Source: Timaviella obliquedivisa GSE-PSE-MK23-08B
GTDB taxonomy: Bacteria > Cyanobacteriota > Cyanobacteriia > Elainellales > Elainellaceae
Assembly (NCBI GenBank): GCA_019358855.1
Contig: JAHHII010000006.1
Span: 186,001 to 250,000 of the forward strand
Direction of reading: 5' to 3'
Length of the DNA stretch: 64,000 bases
This document shows positions 9,311 through 17,744 of the stretch, piece after piece. The notes under the pieces are model-generated. The model saw only the letters and a list, made by a program, of their open reading frames with translations, made no database searches and was not told the DNA's origin. Each line of letters starts with the position of its first letter. Position 1 is the stretch's first letter. Position numbers and translations under genes: made by a program.

Positions 9311-10963
9311 ATGACTGTCGATTTAATGGACGCTCAAACAATCTGGCTCTACGACACAACGCTGCGAGATGGCGCACAGCGCGAAGGTTTATCGCTGTCG
9401 CTAGAAGATAAGCTGCGAATTGCGCGTCAGATCGACCGTTTAGGAATTCCATTTATTGAAGGGGGTTGGCCTGGTGCAAACCCCAAAGACGTGCAGTTTT
9501 TTTGGCAATTGAAAGAAGAGCCTTTGACTCAGGCAGAAGTTGTGGCATTTTGCTCGACTCGCCGTCCCGGCAGAAAAGCAGATGAAGACCCCATGCTACA
9601 GCCCGTCTTGGCGGCTGGAACCCGTTGGATTACGCTCTTTGGCAAGTCCTGGGATTTGCATGTTACTGAGGGACTACAAACCACATTGCCCGAAAACTTG
9701 GCGATGATTCAAGACACGATCGAGTTTTTCCGCAGCCAAAATCGGCGGGTGATTTACGATGCCGAACATTGGTTTGATGGATATCAGCAAAACCCAGAAT
9801 ATGCGCTGAAGACTTTGGCAGCGGCGATCGCTGGCGGAGCCGAGTGGTTAGTTTTATGCGACACCAACGGTGGCACATTGCCGCACCAAATTACGGCGAT
9901 CGTGGCTGCTGTCATTGAGTTTGTGAAGCAGCAAGCTGCCTCTCCTCAAATTGGCATTCACACCCACAATGATTCTGGGACAGCCGTTGCAAACGTCTTA
10001 GCCGCCGTCATGGGGGGAGCCAAAATGGTGCAGGGAACCATCAACGGCTATGGCGAACGCTGCGGCAATGCCAATCTTTGTACACTTATTCCCAACCTCC
10101 AGCTAAAACTGGGCTACTCTTGCGTTCAATCGACTCAGTTAGCCCACTTAGCAGAATCTAGTCGGCTCATCAGCGAAGTAGTCAACCTAGCGCCTGACGA
10201 TCATGCCCCGTTTGTGGGGCTGTCAGCATTTGCTCATAAAGGCGGTATCCATGTCAGCGCGGTTGAGCGCAATCCTCGCACCTATGAACACATTGAGCCA
10301 GAGCTCGTCGGAAATCTGCGCCGGATTGTCATTTCTGACCAAGCAGGATTAAGCAACGTCTTGGCGAAAGCGCGGAGTTTTGGCATTAATTTAGATAAAC
10401 AAGATCCGCAGTGTCGGCAAATTTTGCAGCACCTTAAGATCTTAGAGAACCAGGGGTATCAGTTTGAGGCGGCAGAGGCAAGTTTTGAGCTACTCATGCG
10501 AGAAGCGCTGGGACAACGGCAACCGTTCTTCACTTTAAAAGATTTCCATGTCCATTGTGATATGTTGCCTGCTGCATCCCTCGATCTATCACCTGAGGGG
10601 GCAAGTCGATCTTTGGCAACCGTTAAAGTCTCTATCAACGGTAAAGATATTTTAGAAGCAGCCGAAGGAAATGGGCCTGTTTCTGCGCTGGATGCAGCAC
10701 TTCGCAAAGCCCTAATTGGCTCTTATCCAGAAATTAGCTCGTTTCACCTCACCGATTACAAGGTGCGTATTCTGGACGGTGGAGCAGGCACAGCGGCTAA
10801 AACGCGGGTGCTGTTGGAATGCAGCAATGGTCATCAGCGATGGACGACTGTAGGCGTTTCGGCAAATATTATTGAAGCCTCTTACCAGGCAGTCGTAGAA
10901 GGATTGGAATACGGTTTGATGTTGCAGTTCCAGGCGAAAGCAGCGGTGGCATCTGGGTCTTAG
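9311..10963 (+). CDS. cimA: (R)-citramalate synthase
   Basis: 550 residues, typical for CimA and longer than LeuA-like homocitrate synthases. It condenses pyruvate and acetyl-CoA to citramalate, the first step of the threonine-independent isoleucine route; some cyanobacterial genes of this family are annotated simply as alpha-isopropylmalate/homocitrate synthase family. Seen: LYDTTLRDGAQREG (metal and substrate-binding Arg/Asp), VLCDTNGGTLP, metal ligands IHTHNDSG (His217, His219), GYGERCGNANL, and a C-terminal LeuA dimerisation/allosteric domain from about residue 410. Start ATG 9311; an ATG at 9326 is an alternative and neither has a good ribosome site. It stands alone between minus-strand genes. 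Confidence 0.9.
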   Translation: MTVDLMDAQTIWLYDTTLRDGAQREGLSLSLEDKLRIARQIDRLGIPFIEGGWPGANPKDVQFFWQLKEEPLTQAEVVAFCSTRRPGRKADEDPMLQPVLAAGTRWITLFGKSWDLHVTEGLQTTLPENLAMIQDTIEFFRSQNRRVIYDAEHWFDGYQQNPEYALKTLAAAIAGGAEWLVLCDTNGGTLPHQITAIVAAVIEFVKQQAASPQIGIHTHNDSGTAVANVLAAVMGGAKMVQGTINGYGERCGNANLCTLIPNLQLKLGYSCVQSTQLAHLAESSRLISEVVNLAPDDHAPFVGLSAFAHKGGIHVSAVERNPRTYEHIEPELVGNLRRIVISDQAGLSNVLAKARSFGINLDKQDPQCRQILQHLKILENQGYQFEAAEASFELLMREALGQRQPFFTLKDFHVHCDMLPAASLDLSPEGASRSLATVKVSINGKDILEAAEGNGPVSALDAALRKALIGSYPEISSFHLTDYKVRILDGGAGTAAKTRVLLECSNGHQRWTTVGVSANIIEASYQAVVEGLEYGLMLQFQAKAAVASGS

Positions 10964-10999
10964 GAAGTAGGTTATGGAAAATCCTGGTCTCCATAATTA

Positions 11000-12028
11000 T
11001 TAGTCTCCAGAATTACTTTTCGCTTTGGTTTGCTCTACTTCGCCATGTGCCTTCAGCAGGGCGGCAATTTTTCGTCGCATTAAAATCCCAGGTTTATCGG
11101 TCATCATGTGTTGCTCTTGGGCGATGTCGAGAGGAACATTGTAGTCGGTTGTTTCTAAAATCGCTTTGTCTTCTAGCGTAACGGCGCGATCGAAGGCGAT
11201 CGCACTGGCTGCAGAAGTTTCGGCTTCGGTATCATTGCGCAAACAAAACTGAACAATCTGCGATCGCGAATCACTAATTGGAACTGCCGTATTGACAATA
11301 ACGTGGACTAAGCCGTTGGGATAAGCAATCTGCAGCCGACAGGTAAAGGGCATGTGCCAAGTCATATCTAAAGTCCGCAGGGTTTTATCTTGCTCCATCT
11401 TGAGGTTTTGCTGCTGCAATTCAGGGTTTGTCACGCCAAGAGTGCCCTGCATGGCAATTCCCTCTTCGGTTTCCCGAATCTCCATAGAATCGGGCACTGG
11501 GTGTTCGGCACTGCCAAAAGTTGTGACGTGAACAAAGGTCGGATGCGCCAAATCAAACTCGTTCTCCATAACCCTCAACCCCGCGCAGTTCCAAGGCTCG
11601 TAGAATTCGTGAATCAGCCGAAAATTGGGGTCGATCGCCTCTGGAATGTTGGGAATCTCTGCCAGCGGTTCGCCTAGGCAAACCCAAGCATAGCCATAGC
11701 GATCGGTGCAGGCATAAGCCTCTATTTTGTAGCTAGGAGAGATCGCGTCGGAGGACAGTTGAGGAACATGAGTACACACACCTTTTGCATCGTAGCGCCA
11801 GCCATGATAGGGGCACTCAATGCAGCCCTCGGTCACTTTGCCCAGAGAAAGTTGGGCAGAACGGTGACAGCAACGATCTTGAGCGGCAGCGGGATGTCCT
11901 TGGGAATCTCGCCAAAGAACTATTTTTTGCCCCAGCAATTCAAATGATAGAGGGCGATCGAGTAATTCTGATAATGGTATAACAGGATACCAGAAGCGCT
12001 TCAAGACAGGCTGTTGAGTGACTAACAT
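11000..12028 (-). CDS. Rieske 2Fe-2S ring-hydroxylating oxygenase (PAO-like)
   Basis: 342 residues. Rieske cluster ligands are Cys53-x-His55 and Cys72-x2-His75 (ECPYHGW); the mononuclear iron site follows at Asn156-x2-Asp159-x2-His162-x4-His167 (NEFDLAHPTFVH). This is the alpha-subunit layout of oxygenases such as pheophorbide a oxygenase and vanillate demethylase; the substrate cannot be read from sequence. The first knuckle is C-C-H with an extra Cys at 54 and another at 69, which is less common than C-P-H. There is no C-terminal membrane helix of the plant PAO type. It stands alone; a reductase partner is not nearby. Confidence 0.85.
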   Translation of the reverse strand: MLVTQQPVLKRFWYPVIPLSELLDRPLSFELLGQKIVLWRDSQGHPAAAQDRCCHRSAQLSLGKVTEGCIECPYHGWRYDAKGVCTHVPQLSSDAISPSYKIEAYACTDRYGYAWVCLGEPLAEIPNIPEAIDPNFRLIHEFYEPWNCAGLRVMENEFDLAHPTFVHVTTFGSAEHPVPDSMEIRETEEGIAMQGTLGVTNPELQQQNLKMEQDKTLRTLDMTWHMPFTCRLQIAYPNGLVHVIVNTAVPISDSRSQIVQFCLRNDTEAETSAASAIAFDRAVTLEDKAILETTDYNVPLDIAQEQHMMTDKPGILMRRKIAALLKAHGEVEQTKAKSNSGD

Positions 12029-12336
12029 CGCGATCTCTCAATAAATATAAAAAGTTTTCTAACCTGATTTAAACTCTAGCAACCGCTGACAGACTGTTCT
12101 CAATGAACTTGTCTTAGTAAACTTAAGTCCAAGCAAGTCAAAGTCAAACATCCTTTTCTCCTCCAGCTTAATTTGCTCTAGCTCAATCTTCTATACTAAA
12201 GATGTTGCGCCCTAAAGAACGTGACTAGGATTGTAGAGACTTCACCAGAGTCTGAAACAGCGCCATGCTGCGAGTTCCCCTGGTAGTGCATCTCAGTATT
12301 TTAATGGGCTTAAAATAATCAAAGGACTTAATTAGG
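12029..12336. other. Divergent intergenic region (oxygenase/msrB)
   Basis: 308 bases with promoters for the Rieske gene (minus) and msrB (plus). A possible msrB -10, TAAAAT at 12311-12316, has no good -35. I see no conserved structure or small gene. Confidence 0.3.
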
Positions 12337-12750
12337 ATGAGTGACGAAATGGCAAATAAAATACAGAAAACAGATGCCGAGTGGAAGCAAATGCTGACTC
12401 CTGAGCAATACCGAGTGACTCGGCAAAAAGGTACAGAACGCGCATTTACGGGAGAATACCACGACAGCAAAGAGAAAGGCATTTACCAATGCGTTTGTTG
12501 CGGCAGTGACCTATTTACCTCTGATACCAAGTACAGTTCTGGGACGGGCTGGCCTAGCTTCTGGGATCCTATTAGCAAAACCAGCGTAGAGCTTGTCGAA
12601 GATCGCACTCTGTTTATGCGCAGAACTGAAGTAGTTTGTGCCAATTGCGACGCGCATTTAGGACATGTGTTTGGCGATGGGCCTGAACCGACTGGACAAC
12701 GCTATTGCATGAACTCTGCTTCTTTGAAATTGGTTGATCCTAAGAATTAG
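12337..12750 (+). CDS. msrB: Peptide-methionine (R)-S-oxide reductase
   Basis: 137 residues. MsrB reduces the R epimer of methionine sulfoxide in proteins. Seen: two CxxC zinc pairs (CVCC and CANC), the substrate segment GTGWPSFW, and the catalytic cysteine in RYCMNSASL (Cys124). Start ATG 12337; the ATG five codons later is an alternative. The last 11 bases overlap the convergent PepSY-like gene. Confidence 0.95.
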   Translation: MSDEMANKIQKTDAEWKQMLTPEQYRVTRQKGTERAFTGEYHDSKEKGIYQCVCCGSDLFTSDTKYSSGTGWPSFWDPISKTSVELVEDRTLFMRRTEVVCANCDAHLGHVFGDGPEPTGQRYCMNSASLKLVDPKN

Positions 12751-13021
12751 GTTGAGACGGCTTTTTGCGAAATAGACCTGACATGCTCAAACCTGTAATC
12801 AGCATGATGGCAAGTCCTAAACCATTCAAAATGGGATAAATGCCTCCTAGGTGAAAGAGTTCACCGCTGTGCAAGCCCAGCAGAAAGTTACGGGAAATCC
12901 CCAGGTTAAAGTTCCATTCAGCAACCATTGTCACTAGCATTCCTGTAACGGTGGTGAGGATAAGTGGCAGAGCGACAATAACAGACAGAGTACGATGATA
13001 TTTCCGAAAGGCTCGTTTCAT
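12740..13021 (-). CDS. Small PepSY-associated TM family protein
   Basis: 93 residues. A basic N-terminus (KRAFRKYHRTLS) leads into a hydrophobic helix (about 13-33), a short loop with LLGLHSGELFHLGGIYPILNG and a second helix (about 66-84) ending FRKKPSQPNS. The FRKYHR and HSGELF elements resemble the N-terminal and first-loop pieces of PepSY-associated TM proteins such as PiuB-like iron-uptake proteins, here reduced to one module. Function in metal or redox handling is inferred only. The 3' end overlaps msrB by 11 bases (convergent). Its promoter region carries a palindrome and three direct repeats (separate entry), pointing to tight control. Confidence 0.7.
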   Translation of the reverse strand: MKRAFRKYHRTLSVIVALPLILTTVTGMLVTMVAEWNFNLGISRNFLLGLHSGELFHLGGIYPILNGLGLAIMLITGLSMSGLFRKKPSQPNS

Positions 13022-13041
13022 AGAAATAGATCGGCGAGAAG

Positions 13042-13109
13042 AATATAGTCGGTAGGATCATGATCATCCTACTGACTGTTATATCTAAATTTATATCTAA
13101 TTTATATCT
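13042..13109 (-). promoter_or_regulatory. Promoter with palindrome and three direct repeats
   Basis: Read on the minus strand toward the PepSY-like gene: three copies of AGATATAA (13102-13109, 13091-13098, 13079-13086; periods 11 and 12 bases), then a perfect inverted repeat GTAGGAT (13052-13058)/ATCCTAC (13066-13072) around a 7-base centre, then a -10 TATATT at 13042-13047. The repeats resemble tandem sites of an OmpR-type regulator; the palindrome over the -35/spacer could be a repressor operator. Confidence 0.5.
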
Positions 13110-13127
13110 GAGACGGCTCCGGTCACT

Positions 13128-13271
13128 TTATCTTTCGCCGCGCTGGTCACGCCGATCAGGTTTTGCCCTACAGTAATTGGCAGCATCAGTTGTAGCTTTC
13201 TCAGTGTTGTAGCCTGCGATTGCCAGCACGCTCACTGTAGCGATCGCCAGCATTGAATGCGACCAAATCAT
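13128..13271 (-). CDS. Possible 47-residue exported small protein
   Basis: The ATG at 13269-13271 has AAGGA eight bases upstream, and gives MIWSHSMLAIATVSVLAIAG, a signal-like hydrophobic start, followed by a polar, Arg-rich tail ending DRRDQRGER. A longer frame from 13334 exists but lacks a ribosome site. No family recognised; the real gene status is uncertain. It precedes the PepSY-like gene on the same strand. Confidence 0.35.
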   Translation of the reverse strand: MIWSHSMLAIATVSVLAIAGYNTEKATTDAANYCRAKPDRRDQRGER

Positions 13272-13477
13272 AAAGAGATCCTTTGAAAACCTGTAGCCGC
13301 TGACACTCAATAATGCGCGAGGAAAGATAGGCAAGGAATCATCAAGAAGTCGAAAAAACCTACCTTTTTAAGGTTTTGGGCTTTCGTTTCTCTTCCGGAA
13401 TCAAACTCATGAGAAATATCTGGCAGCCAGCAAAAATGATAGGATGAATAATGAAAGAATTATGAAATCACCTTCCT

Positions 13478-14788
13478 ATGGCTGACTCGTCCCAACCACC
13501 AAGCCTTCCCGAAGTCCACCGTAGCATCCCCATTCCCGAGAAAGGATTTTGGCGTAAGCTTTTAGCCTACGCTGGGCCTGGGTATCTCATATCGGTTGGG
13601 TATATGGATCCTGGCAATTGGGCGACTGATATTGCTGGCGGGTCACGATTTGGCTACACCTTACTCAGCGTAATATTGCTATCGAACTTGATGGCAATGC
13701 TATTGCAAGCCCTTTGTGTTCGGTTGGGAGTTGCCACTGGAAAAGACTTAGCCCAAGCCTGTCGAGATTACTTCGGCAAACGAACTAGCTTTGTTCTCTG
13801 GATACTCTGCGAAATTGCGATCGCTGCCTGTGACCTAGCCGAACTTTTGGGCAGCGCGATCGCTCTTCAGCTTCTCTTCGGGCTACCGCTTGTGTACGGT
13901 GTCTGCCTCACTGCCCTTGATGTTTTCGCCTTACTCTTCCTTCAACACAAAGGCTTCCGCTATGTCGAAGCGCTGATCATTACTCTTGTAACCACCATCG
14001 GCATCTGCTTCACCGCCGAGACCCTCTTTGCCAAGCCTAATATGGGTGGAATTTTGCAAGGCTATATTCCCAATGTCGAAATTTTACGCAACCCAGAAAT
14101 GCTGTACCTGGCGATCGGCATTTTAGGGGCAACCGTCATGCCCCATAATCTCTATCTCCATTCTTCCATTATTCAAACTCGCCAATGGCAACCCACCGAA
14201 CAAAAACGCTGGGAAGCTATCAAATTTGGCACCCTCGATTCAACCATTGCCCTGTTGTTAGCGCTGTTCATCAACTCCGCTATCTTAATTGTGTCTGCGG
14301 CTGTGTTCCACGCTTCTGGAAATCAACAGGTTGCCGAAATTCAGGATGCTTATCAGTTGCTTTCCCCCTTGGTTGGGGTAGGAGCCGCAAGCACTATCTT
14401 TGGTTTAGCCTTACTCGCCTCTGGGCAAAGTTCGACCCTAACTGCTACTCTGGCAGGGCAAATTGTCATGGAAGGGTTTGTGCGACTGCGGATGCCTGCA
14501 TGGCTGCGGCGCTTGGCGACTAGGCTATTGGCTATGGTTCCAGCGCTGATTGCTGTGATCTGGTTTGGAGAGCAAAGCACTGGGCAACTGTTAGTGTTGA
14601 GCCAGGTCATTTTGAGCTTGCAACTCTCGTTCGCAGTTGTGCCACTGGTCATGTTCACCAGCGATCGCCGCATCATGGGAGAATTCGTTAACCCTTCTTG
14701 GCTTAAAACTTCGGCTTGGGGCGTGGCGATCGTCATTATGGGATTAAATGGCTGGCTACTAATCCAAACTTTTCTAAGCTGGTTTTAA
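13478..14788 (+). CDS. Nramp-family divalent metal transporter
   Basis: 436 residues with about 11 hydrophobic helices. The metal-binding signatures of Nramp proteins are present: DPGN in helix 1 (Asp44-Asn47) and MPHNLYLHS in helix 6 (Met221-Asn224). Nramp/MntH proteins carry Mn(II) or Fe(II) with protons into the cytoplasm; the Met of helix 6 fits a transition-metal rather than Mg/Al preference. Start ATG 13478; no strong ribosome site. A short inverted repeat ATAAT/ATTAT at 13448-13463 lies between promoter region and start and could be an operator. Neighbours do not form an operon. Confidence 0.92.
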   Translation: MADSSQPPSLPEVHRSIPIPEKGFWRKLLAYAGPGYLISVGYMDPGNWATDIAGGSRFGYTLLSVILLSNLMAMLLQALCVRLGVATGKDLAQACRDYFGKRTSFVLWILCEIAIAACDLAELLGSAIALQLLFGLPLVYGVCLTALDVFALLFLQHKGFRYVEALIITLVTTIGICFTAETLFAKPNMGGILQGYIPNVEILRNPEMLYLAIGILGATVMPHNLYLHSSIIQTRQWQPTEQKRWEAIKFGTLDSTIALLLALFINSAILIVSAAVFHASGNQQVAEIQDAYQLLSPLVGVGAASTIFGLALLASGQSSTLTATLAGQIVMEGFVRLRMPAWLRRLATRLLAMVPALIAVIWFGEQSTGQLLVLSQVILSLQLSFAVVPLVMFTSDRRIMGEFVNPSWLKTSAWGVAIVIMGLNGWLLIQTFLSWF

Positions 14789-14802
14789 GCCTAACAAGTC
14801 GC

Positions 14803-15111
14803 CTAATTTTCAAATAGATTGCGATCGCCCCAAAACGGGTCAAAAGACGGATCGATGGCTTCTAAGAAATCAGGCTTTTTCAATTGAGTAGGAGGGCGAT
14901 CGGTGCTCCATGCCCACCATGCTGTTTCGCACTTACACTTGTAAAACTCTTGCCACTTACGGCGATGCTCTGGATTGTAAACCGGCGATCGACGATTGAT
15001 CCACACCTGAGTTGCTTCGATCGAAGCCGCACGACAGCTAGGACAACAGAAAGACTGGGCATGAATTGCAGGCTGAATCCAGTCAGGAGGAGTTGGAGCG
15101 AAAGCTTCCAT
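14803..15111 (-). CDS. Conserved hypothetical zinc-ribbon-like protein
   Basis: 102 residues. Two cysteine pairs, CCPSC (about residues 22-26) and CKC (about 59-61), flank a helix rich in Arg/Asn, as in a zinc ribbon. Trp-rich segments (EFYKCKCETAWWAWSTDRPP) and an acidic end (DPSFDPFWGDRNLFEN) follow. I recall similar uncharacterised cyanobacterial proteins but no assigned role. Convergent with the Nramp gene, 14 bases apart. Confidence 0.65.
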   Translation of the reverse strand: MEAFAPTPPDWIQPAIHAQSFCCPSCRAASIEATQVWINRRSPVYNPEHRRKWQEFYKCKCETAWWAWSTDRPPTQLKKPDFLEAIDPSFDPFWGDRNLFEN

Positions 15112-15299
15112 AGCACACAGGGGATGAGGACATTTACATGGTACAAGGTTCGGAGAAAGGCAAGATGAGAGTTAAGCTTTAAAGTTCGCTACGTCACGGT
15201 CAGCAGAAAATTCAAAAGAGCAAGCGACTAAAGTTAGGACTTTGATGGGCAGGCTAAATCCTGTTCAGCTTATTCTGTTCTTGCGTTCCCTTAACTATT

Positions 15300-16778
15300 A
15301 TGCCTATCCTCAATTTCGTCTCCTTCATCGGAATCTTTGGGCTATGTGCGATCGCTTGGTTATTCTCCGAAAACCGTAATCCCAAATATTTCCCTTGGCG
15401 AGTCGTCATTATGGGAATTGGCTTACAGCTTGTATTGGGCGCGCTTGTCTTTTCGGTGCCTGGTGTAAGAGACTTGCTGCAAATCTTTAGTAACTTACTC
15501 AATGTTCTATTTGATGCAGCAGACGCTGGAGCTAGGTTCATCTTTGGTCGGAATATTCTACCCTTACCCGGTCAAGAGCCTATTATCCTGTCGCCATTGG
15601 CAGAGGGTGCAAGCTGTGCACCCGATACGGCAGGGCAAGTAATACCTGGTTTTTGTGGCATCAAGTTAGGCTATATCTTTGCCTTTCGGGCATTACCCGC
15701 AGTCATTTTCTTTTCAGGATTAATGGGGCTGCTCTATAACCTGGGCGTTATTCAGGTCATTACCAATATCTTCGCTAAAGTTTTCTACACCGTGATGCGG
15801 CTGAGTGGGGCTGAAGCGTTAAGTGGGGCTGCCAATATTTTTGTCGGCATTGAAGCGGCGATCGTGGTTCGTCCCTTTCTCGCAAAAATGACCCGCAGTG
15901 AACTCTGTGCTATCCTTTCCTGCTGCTTTGGCACGGCAGCTTCTTCTACTTTAGCGATCTACGTCAATTTCCTCCGACCTGTGTTTCCTAATATTCTGGG
16001 ACATTTGGTTTCCGCGTCCATTATGGCGATTCCAGCTTGCTTTGTTCTCTCCAAAATTTTGGTTCCCGAAACCGAGATCCCCTTAACCGCAGATGGCATT
16101 CCTAACGAAATGATGGCACTGGCACTCACTGATCATTCAGACCAGCCCGAAACCGTTGGCGGCGAACCGATCGAGCGCGTCAGCCCCATGGATGCCGCCA
16201 TCTTAGGAGCGTTAGATGGGGTGAAAATGGCAGTGCCGATCGCCGCAATCCTGATTTTGATTTTGGGCATGGTCTATCTCATTAATCAAATCTTTGGCGG
16301 TTTGGCAGCGTTGCCCAGTCCCGTTGGTGATATCTTCAAAGTCGTCACGCTGCAAAATATTTTAGGAGCCTTGTTCTTACCCCTGACAGCGCTGTCAGGG
16401 GTATCTTTGAACTGGAACGAACTCTGGGAATCTTCAGTCATTATTGGGCGACGATTGTTTGAAACCGCTATTCCACCCTATCAAGCATTAGGTGCAGCGG
16501 CGGCTTTACCGACAGCAGAACGAGTCATTAGCGATCGCGCCGTCCTCATTATTAGCTATGCTCTCTCCGGTTTTGCCCACCTCGCCTCAGTGGGTATTTT
16601 TGTTGGTGGCACTGCTGCCCTTGCTCCTTCCCGCCGCAGAGAAATTACAGAACTGGGCTGGAAAGCGCTCTTTGTCGGCACGTTAGCCACCTATATGATT
16701 GCCTGTGTTGCCGGAGTATTTGATACAGGCAGCGCTAGCATTTTGGGTTCTCCAGCGGCTCTTACCTTAGTTAAATGA
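15300..16778 (+). CDS. Concentrative nucleoside transporter (NupC/CNT family)
   Basis: 492 residues, many hydrophobic helices. CNT-family elements are visible: an N-terminal helix module, the Gly-rich gate segment (FRALPAVIFFSGLMGLLY), SGAEALSGAANIFVGIEAA containing the substrate-binding loop, TRSELCAILSCCFGTAAS and the C-terminal NILGALFLPLTALSGV with FAHLASVGIFVGG. These transporters take up nucleosides with Na+ or H+. A Cys-containing loop (about residues 97-120) is an extra compared with the E. coli NupC as I recall it. The stop codon is formed by the first unit of an 18-bp tandem repeat. Confidence 0.9.
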   Translation: MPILNFVSFIGIFGLCAIAWLFSENRNPKYFPWRVVIMGIGLQLVLGALVFSVPGVRDLLQIFSNLLNVLFDAADAGARFIFGRNILPLPGQEPIILSPLAEGASCAPDTAGQVIPGFCGIKLGYIFAFRALPAVIFFSGLMGLLYNLGVIQVITNIFAKVFYTVMRLSGAEALSGAANIFVGIEAAIVVRPFLAKMTRSELCAILSCCFGTAASSTLAIYVNFLRPVFPNILGHLVSASIMAIPACFVLSKILVPETEIPLTADGIPNEMMALALTDHSDQPETVGGEPIERVSPMDAAILGALDGVKMAVPIAAILILILGMVYLINQIFGGLAALPSPVGDIFKVVTLQNILGALFLPLTALSGVSLNWNELWESSVIIGRRLFETAIPPYQALGAAAALPTAERVISDRAVLIISYALSGFAHLASVGIFVGGTAALAPSRRREITELGWKALFVGTLATYMIACVAGVFDTGSASILGSPAALTLVK

Positions 16779-16821
16779 CACACGAGAATTAAATGACACA
16801 CGAGAATTAAATGACACACGA
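16771..16821. repeat. 18-bp tandem repeat at the transporter stop codon
   Basis: Unit TTAAATGACACACGAGAA occurs at 16771-16788 and 16789-16806, with a third partial copy (TTAAATGACACACGA) at 16807-16821. The first copy provides the TGA stop of the nucleoside transporter. Two and a half identical copies suggest a recent slippage duplication. Confidence 0.9.
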
Positions 16822-16848
16822 TCGCTAGAGGCATCTCGAAGCGATCGC

Positions 16849-17742
16849 TCACTGCGCTAACCAAGTCTCTAGATCCGCCAAACTCACAAAATCTAGTAGT
16901 GCTTCGCCTAGTGCGTCCAGCCGCTCTAAAGGAAGCGCTTCGACTTGGGCTTGCATTGCTTGTGGCAAAGAACCCACACGCCGATTCAGTTGACGGAGAA
17001 TGAGCGATCGCTCTCCCCGTTCAATTCCTGCTTCCATCCAGCTTGTCACGACTTCCATAACAACCTCTTTTTGACTTGGATCAATTTTATCAAGTTCCGT
17101 TTGAAATACCTCTTCTTCCTGCTGTTCTAGCCTTAAATAGGTATCTACAAACCCTGATATCATCTTTGCCTGAGCCGGATTCAGTCGCAGTCGAGCCATT
17201 TGCTTTAAGCACTCTAGCTTTACAAGGGGTCGCTCTTGTCGCTCCATCTTCATTTTTGCCATGAAGGCACTGGCAACCGGATTTTGTAGTTGGGCATACG
17301 CTTGCCAGTTCAAGTGGTTGAGCCGAATTGCTCGATAGTTAAACTGCAAAACTTCCCAATCAGAAAACTTAACTTTGTAAGTACGGTCACCTTCTTCACG
17401 CGGACTACGATGAGAAAAGATCACAATGGGATAAACAGGCAACTGATAAATGCGATGCAGTTGAGAAAAATAATTGAACATGCGGCGATCGAAGTTTTTA
17501 CCGAACACGCCTTGATGCTCTAGATGCACGATAAAAAATGAGTCTTCGTTTAGAAACCTGGCTTTGACTACCACATCGGCTTCGTAAGTGTCGCCCTCAG
17601 TTAAGTCAGCGAAGATTTCTTGAGGTTGGAACTCCAGGGAATGGCGATCGAGATAGACGGCGACTTGAGGAAAAAACAAGTCGATGAATTCTGGAAAAAA
17701 TTCCCCCAGTAATTCTTTAAAGGCATGATCATGATCTGGCAT
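16849..17742 (-). CDS. Rpn-family PD-(D/E)XK nuclease with DUF4351 tail
   Basis: 297 residues from the ATG at 17742, which I prefer because it gives the family-typical MPDHDHAFKELLGEFFPEF; a longer frame from 17841 overlaps the upstream gene. Rpn/YhgA proteins are DNA endonucleases that promote RecA-independent recombination. Seen: ADVVVKARF...FIVHLEHQG (the D and E-x-Q parts of the nuclease core, about residues 57-80), and a DUF4351 C-terminus (about 245-297: ILRQLNRRVGSLP...LADLETWLAQ). The ATG follows the stop of the Hsp70-like frame after two bases, so it is translationally coupled to it. Such genes are common in cyanobacteria and often scattered. Confidence 0.88.
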   Translation of the reverse strand: MPDHDHAFKELLGEFFPEFIDLFFPQVAVYLDRHSLEFQPQEIFADLTEGDTYEADVVVKARFLNEDSFFIVHLEHQGVFGKNFDRRMFNYFSQLHRIYQLPVYPIVIFSHRSPREEGDRTYKVKFSDWEVLQFNYRAIRLNHLNWQAYAQLQNPVASAFMAKMKMERQERPLVKLECLKQMARLRLNPAQAKMISGFVDTYLRLEQQEEEVFQTELDKIDPSQKEVVMEVVTSWMEAGIERGERSLILRQLNRRVGSLPQAMQAQVEALPLERLDALGEALLDFVSLADLETWLAQ

Positions 17743-17744
17743 TG

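Noticed and set aside
12225-12482. Minus-strand ORF opposite the msrB 5' end
   Set aside because: Overlaps the msrB start and lacks a ribosome site; shadow frame.
13448-13463. Inverted repeat ATAAT/ATTAT before the Nramp gene as a metal-repressor site
   Set aside because: Only five AT bases per arm in an AT-rich region; chance occurrence is likely, so mentioned only in the gene entry.
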